Of a stretch of DNA of 64,000 nucleotides, positions 23,501 through 34,243 are shown in pieces. Positions within the stretch are counted from its first letter, which is position 1, and every line of letters begins with the position of its first letter. A program made the translations under genes and the position numbers. Below the pieces are notes generated by a model. That model saw nothing but the letters and a program-made list of their open reading frames with translations. It searched no databases and was not told the DNA's origin. Source of the DNA: Multifurca ochricompacta (taxonomy: Eukaryota > Basidiomycota > Agaricomycetes > Russulales > Russulaceae); NCBI GenBank assembly GCA_022496185.1, contig WTXG01000016.1, positions 62,001 through 126,000 of the forward strand, written 5' to 3'.

Positions 23501-24909
23501 AAGGCAGTAAAGTCAAAATGGGTTTTTAAGCTGAAACCAGATGGACGGTTTCGTGCTAGGCTCATGGCAAAGGGATTCACTCAAGTGAAGGAGTGGACTT
23601 TGACGAAACTTCTCCCAGTCGCAGATTTGAATCTTTAAGATTATTACTAGCGCTAGCTACCTAGAGGATTGGGAAATCCACCAATGGATGTCAAATCGGC
23701 ATTCCTACATGGTGATCTGGAAGAAGAGATTTATATGGAGCAACCAGCTAGTTTCATCATTGCTGGTCAAGAGTCCAAAGTTTGTAGGCTACAAAAAGCA
23801 TTATATGGCCTCAAACAAGCCTCCCGAGCATGGAATCTTCAATTCCATGCAGTTCTTAATGAACTGGGCTTCACTCGGATGTACTCTGATGCAGGAGTAT
23901 ATGTGTTTCTTCACAAGGAGGGGGATGATTCACTCTATGTCATTCTCTATGTAGATGACATAACTATACTTGGATCTTCCAATGATAAGATAACGTGGCT
24001 GAAGTTGTCCCTATCTAGTCGATATGAGATGACTGACTTGGGAGAAATCCAGTCCTACCTTGGAGTTAACATCACCAGGGATCGTCCTAATAAGACACTG
24101 GAGATTGATCAAGCAGCCTACGTTTTATCTATTATTGAGAAGTTTGGGATGAGGGATTCCAACCGAGTATATACTCCTCTTCCCTCCAGTGCTGATGTAC
24201 ATCTGGTCAAATTTGAAGGCCAGGCATCTACTTCTGAAATAAAGAAGTACCAACAGTTGATGGGGTCTCTGCTATGGGTGCAGATTGGAAGTAGACCCAA
24301 TATCAGTTTTGCTGTGGCGCACCTTAGCCAATACGCTTCCAACCCCTCTCAAATCAGATGCGACTTGCAAAATATGTCTTAAAGTATCTTAATAGTACAA
24401 AAGACTACAAGTTGCAGTATTCTGGAGGGAACGGGGAAAGTGGCCTTCATGGCTTTGCAGACTCCTCATGGGGAGATCAAGAGGACTGCCACTCTACCTC
24501 AGGCTACGTGTTTTTCTTAGCAAATGGTGCCATATCCTGGTGCTCCAGAAAGCAGAAAACAGTAGCACAGTCCACCACAGAAGCCAAATACATGAGCCTC
24601 TCTGAGGCTGCAAATCAGGCTGCGTGGTATAGGACTTTTATGGAGGAATTAGGGTACGAGGTATCCTCCCCTATACTACTCCATTGTGACAATAAGGGTG
24701 CCGTGGATTTGGCATTAAACCCAGTCACAGGAAGGCGGTCAAAGCATATACCTATCAAGTACCATGCCATTAGGGGGTACATTGAATCGCATGTAATTGA
24801 ATTAGTGCGTACCCCCACAGGTGAGATGCTGGCAGATGGCTTCACTAAGTCTCTACCAAGAGCATCATTTGAAACCATGGTCAATGGGCTAGGAATTATA
24901 CTGGAATGA
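20569..24909 (+). pseudogene. Copia2 gag-pol (broken)
   Basis: The likely start is ATG 20569 (MSSIVLPP), matching the Copia1 start (MPSSIVFPP). Gag is 20569-21290, then a CCHC knuckle (CFYCQKPGHKANEC) near 21348, then protease DSGATTHF near 21605. Integrase lies at about 21985-22700 with the HHCC finger (MGHMSKEALKRH) and the DDE core including NGRAERFN. RT is 23270-24340 with YVDD near 23950, and RNase H is 24358-24909. Breaks: a frameshift in an A-rich run at 21275-21300, TGA near 21741, and frameshifts or deletions near 22800, 23250, 23600, 23660 and 24350. It cannot be autonomous. Confidence 0.9.
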
Positions 24910-25148
24910 AAGAACTGGAATTTGGAGACTTTGAATACCAGTCTCACTTTCCCACCATGAGCAAAGTTCTCAACTTCGAGAGTGATGCAAGAGGTGTGTA
25001 TGGTTTCAGTTTGCATAAGCGAATCACTGCAATATGCCTCTGAACACCATGCTCTTCTCACACTTGAGAGTTAGAGAAGTTGGATCTCTGGCGATGTGCT
25101 CATTCAACTCATTTCCACTTATGACCAGATGCCTTCAGCATGGAGGGA

Positions 25149-25647
25149 TGTTGAACACAGAAGATGTTCGGTGATGCTTCAGGCATCAGGTGATTAGATT
25201 AGCTACTTGTAGATTAGATTAGATACCGGAGTTTCGGACTTTTTACATTATCATTATTACTTTCTTTCTCACATTCCGCAGTAGCTGACTGATACACCAT
25301 GTAACATGTGATTTCTGTAGTGGCCAATGGCCTTTCTCCCTCATGTTTATTGTTTGGACTTTGTCCAGCACTTGTGGACTTATTCCCAGTGCACAGACCA
25401 TCCCTTGAATAGTATATAAGGGTGTCTGTTTCGTCTCTTTCACTTCAGAGTTTCTTCAACCTCTGAAGTGTAAGTCTTACTGTACTTTTCTATCATACCT
25501 CTGACTAATGTCTCTTGTAGATACTTGTCTTTCTAGGTCAGTAGAATAGTAATATAGAGTTTCTTCAACCTCTGAAGTATACTTGTCTTTCTAGCTTAAC
25601 ATGCTAACAACTTACAGTCAGTATGCTGCACACATGCCTGTTCAACA
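25149..25647 (+). repeat. Copia2 3' LTR
   Basis: 499 bp, preceded by the polypurine tract ggaggga (25142-25148). TATA box is at 25413-25419. A perfect hairpin follows 23 bp later: acttcagag (25442-25450), 10-nt loop, ctctgaagt (25461-25469). Confidence 0.94.
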
Positions 25648-27240
25648 TTGTGGACTATATGGCATTGTAAGTTTATGCTCTATGCCAAAATCTTCAAGTG
25701 TTGCCTTCAGCACCTTGTTCACATACTCACCACCACGATCTGTGTGAAGACACTTGATTTTATGATTGAATTTGTTTTCAAGTAGTGTCTTCAGTTTATT
25801 AAAAACTGGTATAAACAGATCTTTAGACTTCATTGGAATGATTAAAGCATATCTGCTAAAGTCATCCAAGAAGGTGGCAAAGTATAGATTCCCTTGTATT
25901 GAACTGCACTGCAAGGGACCTATGAGATCACTATGAAGGATCTCAAGGGGGGCTGATGTGTGCTTTGAAGATGGGGGAAATGGAAGATGATGGGACTTGC
26001 CCATTTCACAGCCATAGCATGGCTTGTCTTCCACTTGGCTATTATTAATTTTGAGGCCTTTAACCACCTCAGGAGCATATCTCTTTAGGGCCTCTTTTGA
26101 CATATGGCCCATTCTTTGATGCCAGATTTCTAGTGAGGCAGATGCAGATGCATGGATACTATTTAGGACATGTTTGCCTAGTACCCAATACAGTTTGCCA
26201 AACTTCCATGCTTCCACTATAATTTTTTCGCCATATTTAATTGTTGCCTTCTTATTATCAAAGAACACAGTTGCCCCTTTTTCTACTAGGGCACTGGCAG
26301 AGAGTATTTTATGTCCTCCAGGCATGTGGAGCACATCACTCAATTCCAAGTCAAAGCCTTGATCAGTCCTGATGACCACAGTGCCAACTCCATTTGTTTT
26401 TACTATGGAATTGTCACCTAGTGATACTTCATGGGTGGTGTCGACTTTATATGTATCAAAGTCTTCAAGGTTGGGACTGAAATGAGCTGTTGCTCCACTA
26501 TCAAGCATCCAGTAATCTGAGTTGGTGTCCAGATTATAGGTGTGAACATAAAGGTGAATGCGAGGTGCTTCTTGCACCTCCTCTATTTTGCCACTACCAT
26601 TAACTATGGTGGCTATAGTATGTACATGTTGGGCCTCAGCCCTCTTCTTGTTCCCTGCCCTGCCCTTTTTGGCATTCTCCAGGTCCTTCTTCTTCTTTGT
26701 GCAAGCATTGGACTTGTGTCCAGGCTTATTGCAATAGAAGCAGACCACCCCTTGTGAACCAGGGGCAGCAGCAGGAAGTGGTGATAAATTTGTAGGTTTG
26801 TTTTTTGCTTTGACAGGTGCAGCCTTAGATAGGACTGCACTACCACTTCCTGAGGGACCTGCCAGATGACTTTCCTCATTTAGGAACCTCTGCACAAGGT
26901 CCTGAGGAGAAAGATGCTCTGGATCACCAGAGGCAAGTATAGAGCCAGCAATGGCACTGTAGGAGTCAGGGAGAGCTTTCAATAGAATGAAGCTCATCTG
27001 GAGGTCATTGACCTCCATCCTGTTCTCCCTTAGGGTACTCCTGGCATCTAGAACCTTTTGTAATTGGGTTCTAAATGTCTGTCCTTCATCAAGACAGAAG
27101 GACACCAGGGCAAGCCACAGATTATATGTGGCCATGCTACCTACAGAGCCATAAAGCTGCTCCAACTTATTATACTTCTCACTAAGAGAAGGATAATTGG
27201 CATCAGAAGCTACTTGTGAGTAGACTTCTTGGGTAATGTT
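25648..27240 (-). pseudogene. Copia1 gag C-terminus, protease, integrase N-terminal half
   Basis: One open frame on the minus strand. It runs from the gag capsid-like segment (LYGSVGSMATYNLW) through the CCHC knuckle (CFYCNKPGHKSNAC) and the protease motif (WMLDSGATAHFSP). The pre-integrase HHCC finger (WHQRMGHMSKEALKRY ... CYGCEMGK) and the first two catalytic Asp residues of integrase (LHSDLIGPLQ, CLHTDRGGEY) follow. It is interrupted by Copia2 at the SPQQNG motif. Confidence 0.92.
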
Positions 27241-27742
27241 TGTAAAACAGGCATGTGCGCAGCATACTGACTGTGAAGTTAGCGGGTTAGGCTAGACAAA
27301 GACAAGTTGCTTCAGAGGTAGAAGAAACTCTATAATACTATACTACTGACCTAGACAAAGACAAGTTCTATATACAAGAGTTAGTCTTAAGGTATGATAG
27401 ATAGCATAGTAGGAACTTACGCTTCAGAGGTAGAAGAAACTCTGAAGTGTAAGAGACGAAACAGACACCCTTATATACCCCAAGGGATGGTCTGTGCACA
27501 CTGGGAATAAGTCCACAGGTGCCGGACAAAGTCCAAACAACAAACATGAGGGAGAAAGGCCATTGGCCAATACAGGAATCACATGCTACATGGTTCATCA
27601 GTCAGCTACTGCGGAATGTGAGAAAGAAAGTAATAATGATAATGTAAATTGTCCGAAACTCCGGTATCTAATCTAATCTTCAAAGTAGCTAATCTAATCA
27701 CCTGATGCCTGAAGCATCACCGAACATCTCCTGTGTTCAACA
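27241..27742 (-). mobile_element. Copia2 solo LTR in Copia1 gag
   Basis: 502 bp, reverse orientation, TGTAAAACAGGC to CTGTGTTCAACA, with TSD atgtt (27236-27240 and 27743-27747). Its removal restores the gag frame. Confidence 0.93.
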
Positions 27743-28005
27743 ATGTTAAGAAAGAGGAGCCCAATAAGCATTTCCTCTTCTCCCATCCATTCCCTAAGGA
27801 TGGGGTCAATGACTTCCTTCTGCATTTTCTCCTTTTCCTCCTTATCTTCAGGGAGGAGGGGCATGTCAGGGTAAGGTGTAATAATGTGCCTCCTGAGCCC
27901 ATTCATCCTCAAGAGGGCATTGAAATTGGCAGACCAAACCTGCCAGTTGGACCTGTCAAGGTGCTCCATCTTGGAGGAGGGAGGGAAGACAATTGAAGAT
28001 GGCAT
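27743..28005 (-). pseudogene. Copia1 gag N-terminus
   Basis: Start of the Copia1 gag-pol frame at ATG 28005 (MPSSIVFPPSSK), with the typical Copia gag SNWQVW motif. It runs into the solo LTR at 27742. The leader from 28006 to 28927 is non-coding and ends at the primer site. Confidence 0.88.
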
Positions 28006-28927
28006 TTTGAGATGTTAAAGTGCTCCTGGTTCCAAGGAGCAGTTAGAACCAGTGCCCAGGTCTCACTTAAGAGTGCCACCCCCTACTGTGGCGCTATGCT
28101 TCAGAACCTAAGAAGGTCCTGCCTCTTTTGTGTGACTTTCTAGGTATAGTAAAGCTGTCTAACACAATCCTGCAACTAGACATAAGCTCTGGTAGACTAG
28201 CCAGAGTGTCTAATGTAATCAGGACTGGGAGTCATGTCATGGAGGAGCCAACTGCAAGTTCCATTAGAGACAAAGGGTGTATAGCCCTTCCTCTAATGCT
28301 GGTGGTGGAGTCCATGATTAAGCCCTAGATGATTGGGGCCATGACTGAGTAGATGACTAGTCTGTCTCTGGTAGGGCATGGTTACCCTACAAAGGCAACA
28401 AATACTTATGCCCAGAGATGAAGACTATATCTACTATGTATAGACTATAGTAGTGCAGCCTACTTGTATCAAGCCCAAGCATCATGGGAGTGACTACCCA
28501 TGCCTTGTTCTAGACCCTAAACTCCACATGCAGGTCACTAAACCCGGCTTACAGATAGAGCCAAGCATTGACTGGACTTAAAGCCACAAGCTTCTGGCTA
28601 TAGGCCTACTAAGACTATCTATGGATGAAGACCCAGCTACAACTATGAAGTTTACTAATACCTAGTGCACACTCAAGGAGCTCAAGGTGTTTCACCTGCT
28701 TAGGGTCCCTCATCACCTTTTGCAAGAACCCTGAAGGGCTAGCCAAACAGTTCAGGATGAGCAGTGAACTGCATCATCCTGTGGGGTGTTAAGGTGCACA
28801 GACAGTAAATAAAAAAGCTCACAGAAAAAGCTGGTGGGAAAGACTTTGAAGCTTTGTGAGAGCTTGTTGTGCAAGAAAGCGAGTTGGGCTGTAATGAACA
28901 AAGGGAAATACAGATCAGTATGAGCAG

Positions 28928-28941
28928 CAGGGCCCATAACC
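28928..28941 (-). promoter_or_regulatory. Copia1 primer-binding site (initiator tRNA-Met internal)
   Basis: On the plus strand cagggcccataacc abuts the 5' LTR; on the element strand this is ggttatgggccctg, identical to the Copia2 site. Identity across two Copia families with different LTRs supports a functional constraint. Confidence 0.65.
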
Positions 28942-30030
28942 TGTCAAACAATCATGCTGCTGGTTATACTGACTGTGGTTAGTAGCAGGTTAGGCTAAAA
29001 AGACAAGTATACTTCAGAGGTTGAAGAAACTCTGTATTACTATTCTACTGACCTAAAAAGACAAGTATCTACAAGAGACGGTTAGTCAAAGGTATGATAG
29101 AAAGTATAGTAGAACTTACACTTCAGAGGTTGAAGAAACTCTGAAGTGAAAGAGATGAAACAGACACCCTTATATACCCATGGGGGCCAGGGGAAATGGT
29201 CTGTGTGCACTGGGAAGAAGTCCACAAGTGCCGGACAATAAAGAATAAGGGATAAAGGCCATTGGCCAAAGAGATATCATGTGCTTACTGCACATTACTA
29301 AGTACATCACTAATCAGCTGAGTGTTACAACTCACTGTTGACTGCCTGGACAGCAGGTTGTATGCAAAGGGGGGATTTGGAAGTGGGGCAAGAGATGAGA
29401 GTGAGGGTGAAAGTGCAGGGAGATGAAGCGAACAGCTCAAGGACAAGGGGTGAGAAGCCTTCCACAAGGTGGGGCTAATCTCCTAGGCAATAAGGTACCG
29501 GATCACAAGTGGACAGTCTGGAGCTGTCCATTCTATTCCCAAAGGGTTTATATACATAATTACAACTGGGACTTTGGTCTGTGCACTACTTTAGGGGAGG
29601 TTAACTTTGCTTTAACTCCCTACTGATCCACCAATGAGAATAGCCCCCACTTTTGGGCTTAGAAATCCGCAGTCTGCAGTCCGCAGTTTGTGGACTGCTG
29701 TTTAGGCATTGTGGGGTTCTGTTAGTACTCTTCCCACAGGTCTCCAATTTGGCAGGAGTCTGGCCCTGGTCTGGACCGGCCCTTCTCTGGTCTTAATCTA
29801 GGGTTATCTTCGTCTCTGAGGGTTCTACAAGGTCTCTGGGAGCGTCTGGGGATTTCTGGGGGGTCAGGAGGCTTTCTAGGGTGTCAGTTCATGACACTGA
29901 GTAAGGTGAGAAAGAAATGTAATAAAGATATTGTAAAAAGTCCGAAACTCCGGAACCTAATCTAATCTTATCTACAGCTGAAGCGAACCTTAGATGCCTG
30001 AAGCATCTCCAGACATGTCCTGTGTCAACA
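28942..30030 (-). repeat. Copia1 5' LTR (split by Gypsy1 solo LTR)
   Basis: 510 bp in two pieces around 29323-29896, from TGTCAAACAATC to CTGTGTCAACA. It has the same TATA box and start-site hairpin as other copies. Confidence 0.92.
29323..29896 (-). mobile_element. Gypsy1 solo LTR in Copia1 5' LTR
   Basis: 574 bp, reverse orientation, TGTTACAACTCAC to AGTTCATGACA, with TSD ctgag (29318-29322 and 29897-29901). It keeps ccgcag sites that are decayed in the Gypsy1-B LTRs. Confidence 0.94.
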
Positions 30031-30035
30031 CAGGA

Positions 30036-33000
30036 TGCCAAGGGACACATCAGAGAATCCAAATCCCCTATTGCTAGCCCCTTCTTCTTTGTGAAAAAGA
30101 AGGATGGAAAACTATGTCCTGTCCAAGACTATCATGCCTTAATGAAATCACAGTAAAGAATGCCTACCCTTACCCCTGATCCCAGAACTCATTGACAAAC
30201 TTCATCATGCTTGTTACTTCACCAAGTTTGATATCCACTGGGGATATAACAATATCCACATCAAAGAAGGAGATGAATGGAAAGCTGCCTTTAAGACCAA
30301 TTGAGGTCTCTTTGAACCCCTTGTCATGTTCTTTGGACTCTGTAACTCTCCTGCCACATTCCAAGCCTTCATGAATAGAGCCTTTGAGGATCTCCTTGCT
30401 ACTGACCATGTTGTCATCTATATGGATGACATCTTAATATTTACAGACACCATGGAACACCACAGAACACTTACCCACCAGGTCCTCCAGCACCTCCAAC
30501 AGTTTGACTTATACCTAAAGCCTGAAAAATGCACCTTTGCCCAGACAACCATTGACTACCTTGGCCTTGTCATCACAGCTGGCCATATCCAGATGGACCC
30601 TGCTAAGTTGGAAGGTATCACAAAATGGCCTTCCCCATGAACCCTGAAACAACTCCAAGCCTTCCTTGGGTTCTGTAACTTCTACAGACATTTTATCAAG
30701 GACTTCTCCCTCATTGCCCACCCCCTCCATGACCTCACCAAGAAAGACACCCCTTTCCTCTGGACCCCTGACCATGACCTAGCCTTTTCCACCCTAAAAA
30801 ATGCCTTCACCACTGCCCCTGTCCTTGCCCTTGTTAAACAGGCATGAGGCGCAGCATACTGACTGTGAGTGTTAGCGTGTAAAGCTAGAAACAAGTTATA
30901 CTTCAGAGGTGAAGAAAACTCTGTATTACTATACTACACACCTAGAAACAAGTTATCTACAAGAGACGGTTAGTTAGAGGTAACGTAGTAAGTAGAGAGA
31001 ATGGGACTTACACTTCAGAGGTGAAGAAAACTCTGAAGTGTAAGAGACGAAACAGACACCCTTATATACTATCCAAGGGATGGTCTGTGCACTGGGAATA
31101 AGTCCACAAGTGCCGGACAAGGTCCAAACAACAAACAAGAGGGAATAAGGCCATTGGCCACTACAGAAATCACATGTTACATTGTGTATCAGTCAGCTAC
31201 TGCGGAATGTGAGAAAGAAAGTAATAATGATAATGTAAAAAGTCCGAAACTCCAGTATCCAATCTAATCTACAAAGTAGCTAATCTTATCACCTGATGCC
31301 TGAAGCATCACTGAACATCTTCTGTGTTCAACAGCCCTCCCTGACCATACTAAAGCCTTCCATGTCATCACAGATGCTAGTGACTTTGCCATTGGTGCCA
31401 TCCTTGAACAACCTGATGAGCTCAATCGCTATCACCCCCTTGCCTTCCTTTCCAAATCCATGCTGGATGCTGAACATAACTATGACATCCATGACAAGGA
31501 ACTTCTTGCCATTGTTTGTGCTCTTGACACCTGGAGACACTACCTTGAGGGTGCAACCCTTCCCTTCAAGGTGTGGACAGACCACAACAATCTGACTTAC
31601 TTCCACTCCAAACAGAAGCTCTCCTGCCGCCAAGCACAGTGGGCCCTTGAACTGTTGTGATACAACTTCACCATTGTTCACAAACCTGGCTCTTTCAACA
31701 AATCTGATGCTCTGTCCCAGCATCCAGACCATAAAGAGGGGATAGAGCATGACAATGATGAGCGCACACTCCTGGACTCTAAGTTTTTTTGCATTCAGGC
31801 CATGAAAACCACAGTCACAACAACCCATGACTCTACCCTACACCACAGAATCAAAGATTGCCAAGACCATGACAATGAAGTCACCCAAGCCCTGACCACC
31901 ATCCTACATAATGGTCCATGTTCCCTTGCCAGAGGACTAGAGGACTGGAACCTAGAGAATGGCCTAATCCTACACAAGGGCCAAGTCTATGTCCCCAAAT
32001 CCCTAGAACTGTGAAGAGACATTGTAAAATTACATCATGATTCCATTGCTAGAGGGCATCCAGGCAGATGGAAGACCTATGAGCTAGTATCATGAGAATT
32101 CTGGTGGCCAGGGATATCCTCCTTTGTCAAAGAATATGTGGATGGTTGTGCCACCTGCCAAGAAACCAAAGTTCAACCTCAGTTACCCATTCCTTTACAA
32201 CCCAATCAAGTCCCAACTTGAGTGTGGGGAACAGTCACCATGGACTTTATCACAGACCTACCCCTATCCCACTCCTATGACTCTCTATTTGTGGTGGTGG
32301 ACCAATTCAGCAAAGCCACCATCATTGTTCCCTGTACCAAAGACATCACAGCTCCAGAAACCTCCAAACTATTCCTTGAACATGTATGGAGGCGCACTGG
32401 CCTCCCAGACCAAGTCATCTCTGATCAAGGTCCCCAATTTGCATCCAAAGTCATGAAAGAAATGTGGAGCAAATTAGGAGTACAATCATCCTTGAGCACA
32501 GCCTATCACCCTCAGACTGATGGAGAGACTGAATGAGACCAAGAACTGGAACAATACCTCTGTGTCTTCTGCAACTTCCAACAAGATGACTGGGCAGAGC
32601 TGATCCCCTTTATGGAGTTTGCCCACAATGCTAGAACCCACAGTGCCACCAAAAGATCCCCTTTGAAATCTGGTATGGCTTCCAACCAGAGTTTATTCCC
32701 CCACTCCATTTTGCTACCCCCATCCTATCAGTTGAAGAAAGACTCCACACCCTAGAAACTCTCTGCAGTGAAGTGGCTGCTGCCCTTCAGGTGGCTGCAG
32801 AACTCATGAAGCAGTCAAGACCAGATGGACCCCTTCATGCTTTCAAGACTGGAGAACTGGTTTGGCTGGAAGGAACAAACATATGCACCACTCACCCCAA
32901 GGCCAAACTCAGCCCCCGATGTCATGGCCCTTTCAAGGTCATACACTCTGGCCCTGTTAACTGCAAACTTGAACTCCCTAAGTCATGGTGCATTCACCCA

Positions 33001-33260
33001 GTCTTTCACAACTCTCTTCTGTCCCAGTACAAAGAAACCCCAGCCCATGGACCCAACTTCACCCAACCACCACCTGAACTTGTGAATGGGGAAGAAGACC
33101 ATTATGAGATAGAGGCCATCTTACAGTCTGCCCACACCCCTAACAGAAAAGGCATCTGTTACCTTGTTAAATGGAAGGGTTACCCTGCCTCAGAAAACTC
33201 TTGGGTCCCCTTCACTGACATGAAGAATGCCATGACCTTGCTTTGAAACTTCCATCATTG
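30036..33260 (+). pseudogene. Gypsy1-B pol, 3' part: RT, RNase H, integrase, chromodomain
   Basis: Continues the RT broken at 14085. It carries KKKDGKL near 30100, YMDD near 30420, RNase H around 31380-31660, and the integrase finger and DDE core (31990-32550). The chromodomain is near 33090-33240, with CYLVKWKGYPASENSWVPF intact. A Copia2 solo LTR at 30832-31333 splits RNase H. Many TGA/TAG codons replace CGA/CAG codons of Gypsy1-A. Confidence 0.88.
30832..31333 (-). mobile_element. Copia2 solo LTR in Gypsy1-B
   Basis: 502 bp, reverse orientation, TGTTAAACAGGC to CTGTGTTCAACA, with TSD gccct (30827-30831 and 31334-31338). Confidence 0.93.
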
Positions 33261-33333
33261 CCATCCCACCTTGCCTAGACCCCCACCCTCTGACAACCTG
33301 CTGTGGCACAGCAAGACCCTAAAGAGGGGATAG

Positions 33334-33901
33334 TGTCATGAACTGACACCCTAGAAACCTCCTGACCCCCTGGAAATCTCTGGATGCTCCCAGAGACCCT
33401 GCAGAACCCTCAGAAATGAAGATAACCCTAGATTAAGACCAGAGAGGGGCTGGTCCAGACCAGGGCTGGACTCCTGCCAAATTGGAGACCTGTGGGAAGA
33501 GTACTAACAGAACCCCACAATGCCTAAACAGCTGCCTACAAACTGCAGACTGCAGATTTCTAACCCCAAAGAGTGGGGCTATTCTCATTGGTGGATCAAT
33601 GGGGAGTTAAAGCAAAGTTAACCTCCCCTAAAGTAGTGCACAGACCAAAGTCCTGGTTGTAGTTATGTATATAAACCCTTTGGGAATAGAATGGACAGCT
33701 CCAGACTGTCCACTTGTGATCTGGTACCTGGTTACCTAGGAGATTAGCCCACCTTGTGGAAGGCTTCTCATCCCTTGCCTCTGAGCTGTTCGCTTTGTCT
33801 CCCTGCACTTTCCCCCTCACTCTCATTCTTTTCCCCCACTTCCAAACCACCCCTCCTTGCATACAACCCACTGTCCAGGCAGTCGACAGTGAGTTGTAAC
33901 A
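33334..33901 (+). repeat. Gypsy1-B 3' LTR
   Basis: 568 bp, TGTCATGAAC to GTTGTAACA, followed by the TSD atgtc. It pairs with the 5' LTR at 6828-7396, 27 kb away. Confidence 0.94.
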
Positions 33902-34243
33902 ATGTCCAGAACCATGAGTGTCTAGATAGACAGATAAGAACCCTGATGACTAAGCTAGTCCAGCATGTATATATACCCTAGCTAGTCTCACTCAGATGGT
34001 TCCCCATCTTGAGCTTTTGTGTCAATCAGAAGTCTTGTGGACCTTTACTTCCTTCCTTGCATCTCACCACCCGAACTCATCCCTTTGGTGCTTTGTCCTT
34101 TGTGACTTAGTACACTGAGCCTGTGACCCTGGTAGACCCTGTTGTCAGACTTATTGTCTCCACATCGTTCCAAGATCATCCTGACCTTGTCACTGTGACC
34201 TAGCTGCCCACACTCAACTGCATATGCCCCTCTGAGCATAACA

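Larger units (their letters stand above)
19146..25647 (+). mobile_element. Copia2, complete Ty1/Copia element
   Basis: 6502 bp with 499-bp LTRs (19146-19644, 25149-25647) and TSD ttgtg (19141-19145, 25648-25652), inserted in the integrase of Copia1 in opposite orientation. The LTRs differ at about seven positions by eye, six of them at inferred ancestral CpG sites. That makes it a recent arrival and the innermost layer of the left nest. Despite this, its coding region has several frameshifts. Confidence 0.95.
14086..30030 (-). mobile_element. Copia1, complete Ty1/Copia element on minus strand with nested insertions
   Basis: The 3' LTR is 14086-15857 and the 5' LTR 28942-30030; each is 510 bp once inserted elements are removed. 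The internal region encodes gag, protease, integrase, RT and RNase H in that (Copia) order. It is interrupted by three Copia2 insertions, and its LTRs by hAT copy 1 and a Gypsy1 solo LTR. Removing the insertions leaves about 6.6 kb. Target flanks are cacct (14081-14085) and cagga (30031-30035), which do not match although the spacing fits a 5-bp TSD. Confidence 0.92.
6828..33901 (+). mobile_element. Gypsy1-B, complete Ty3/Gypsy element with nested insertions
   Basis: LTRs at 6828-7396 and 33334-33901 are flanked by the same 5-bp TSD, atgtc (6823-6827 and 33902-33906). Removing nested insertions leaves an element of about 9.3 kb, long for a fungal Gypsy, because about 3 kb of coding-like sequence precedes gag. 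The order is LTR, self-complementary primer site, upstream ORF, gag, PR, RT, RNase H, IN, chromodomain, polypurine tract, LTR. Insertions are LTR-E, a Copia1 solo LTR, LTR-F, a full Copia1 and a Copia2 solo LTR. Frames are broken and CpGs decayed. Confidence 0.92.
6560..34243 (+). mobile_element. LTR-D, solo LTR split by Gypsy1-B
   Basis: The two pieces, 6560-6827 and 33907-34243, join into a roughly 605-bp LTR from TGTTATGACC to GAGCATAACA. It sits in Gypsy1-C: sequence on either side rejoins to match the uninterrupted Gypsy1 sequence. The flanking 5-mers are ccaat (6555-6559) and ctgat (34244-34248). They differ by two transitions and are read as a decayed TSD. No internal region is present, so it is a solo LTR of an otherwise unseen family. 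Confidence 0.75.

Noticed and set aside
14086..30030. Two separate Copia elements rather than one
   Set aside because: The reading frame is continuous across each insertion once the LTRs and one TSD are removed, and both end LTRs are 510 bp of the same family.
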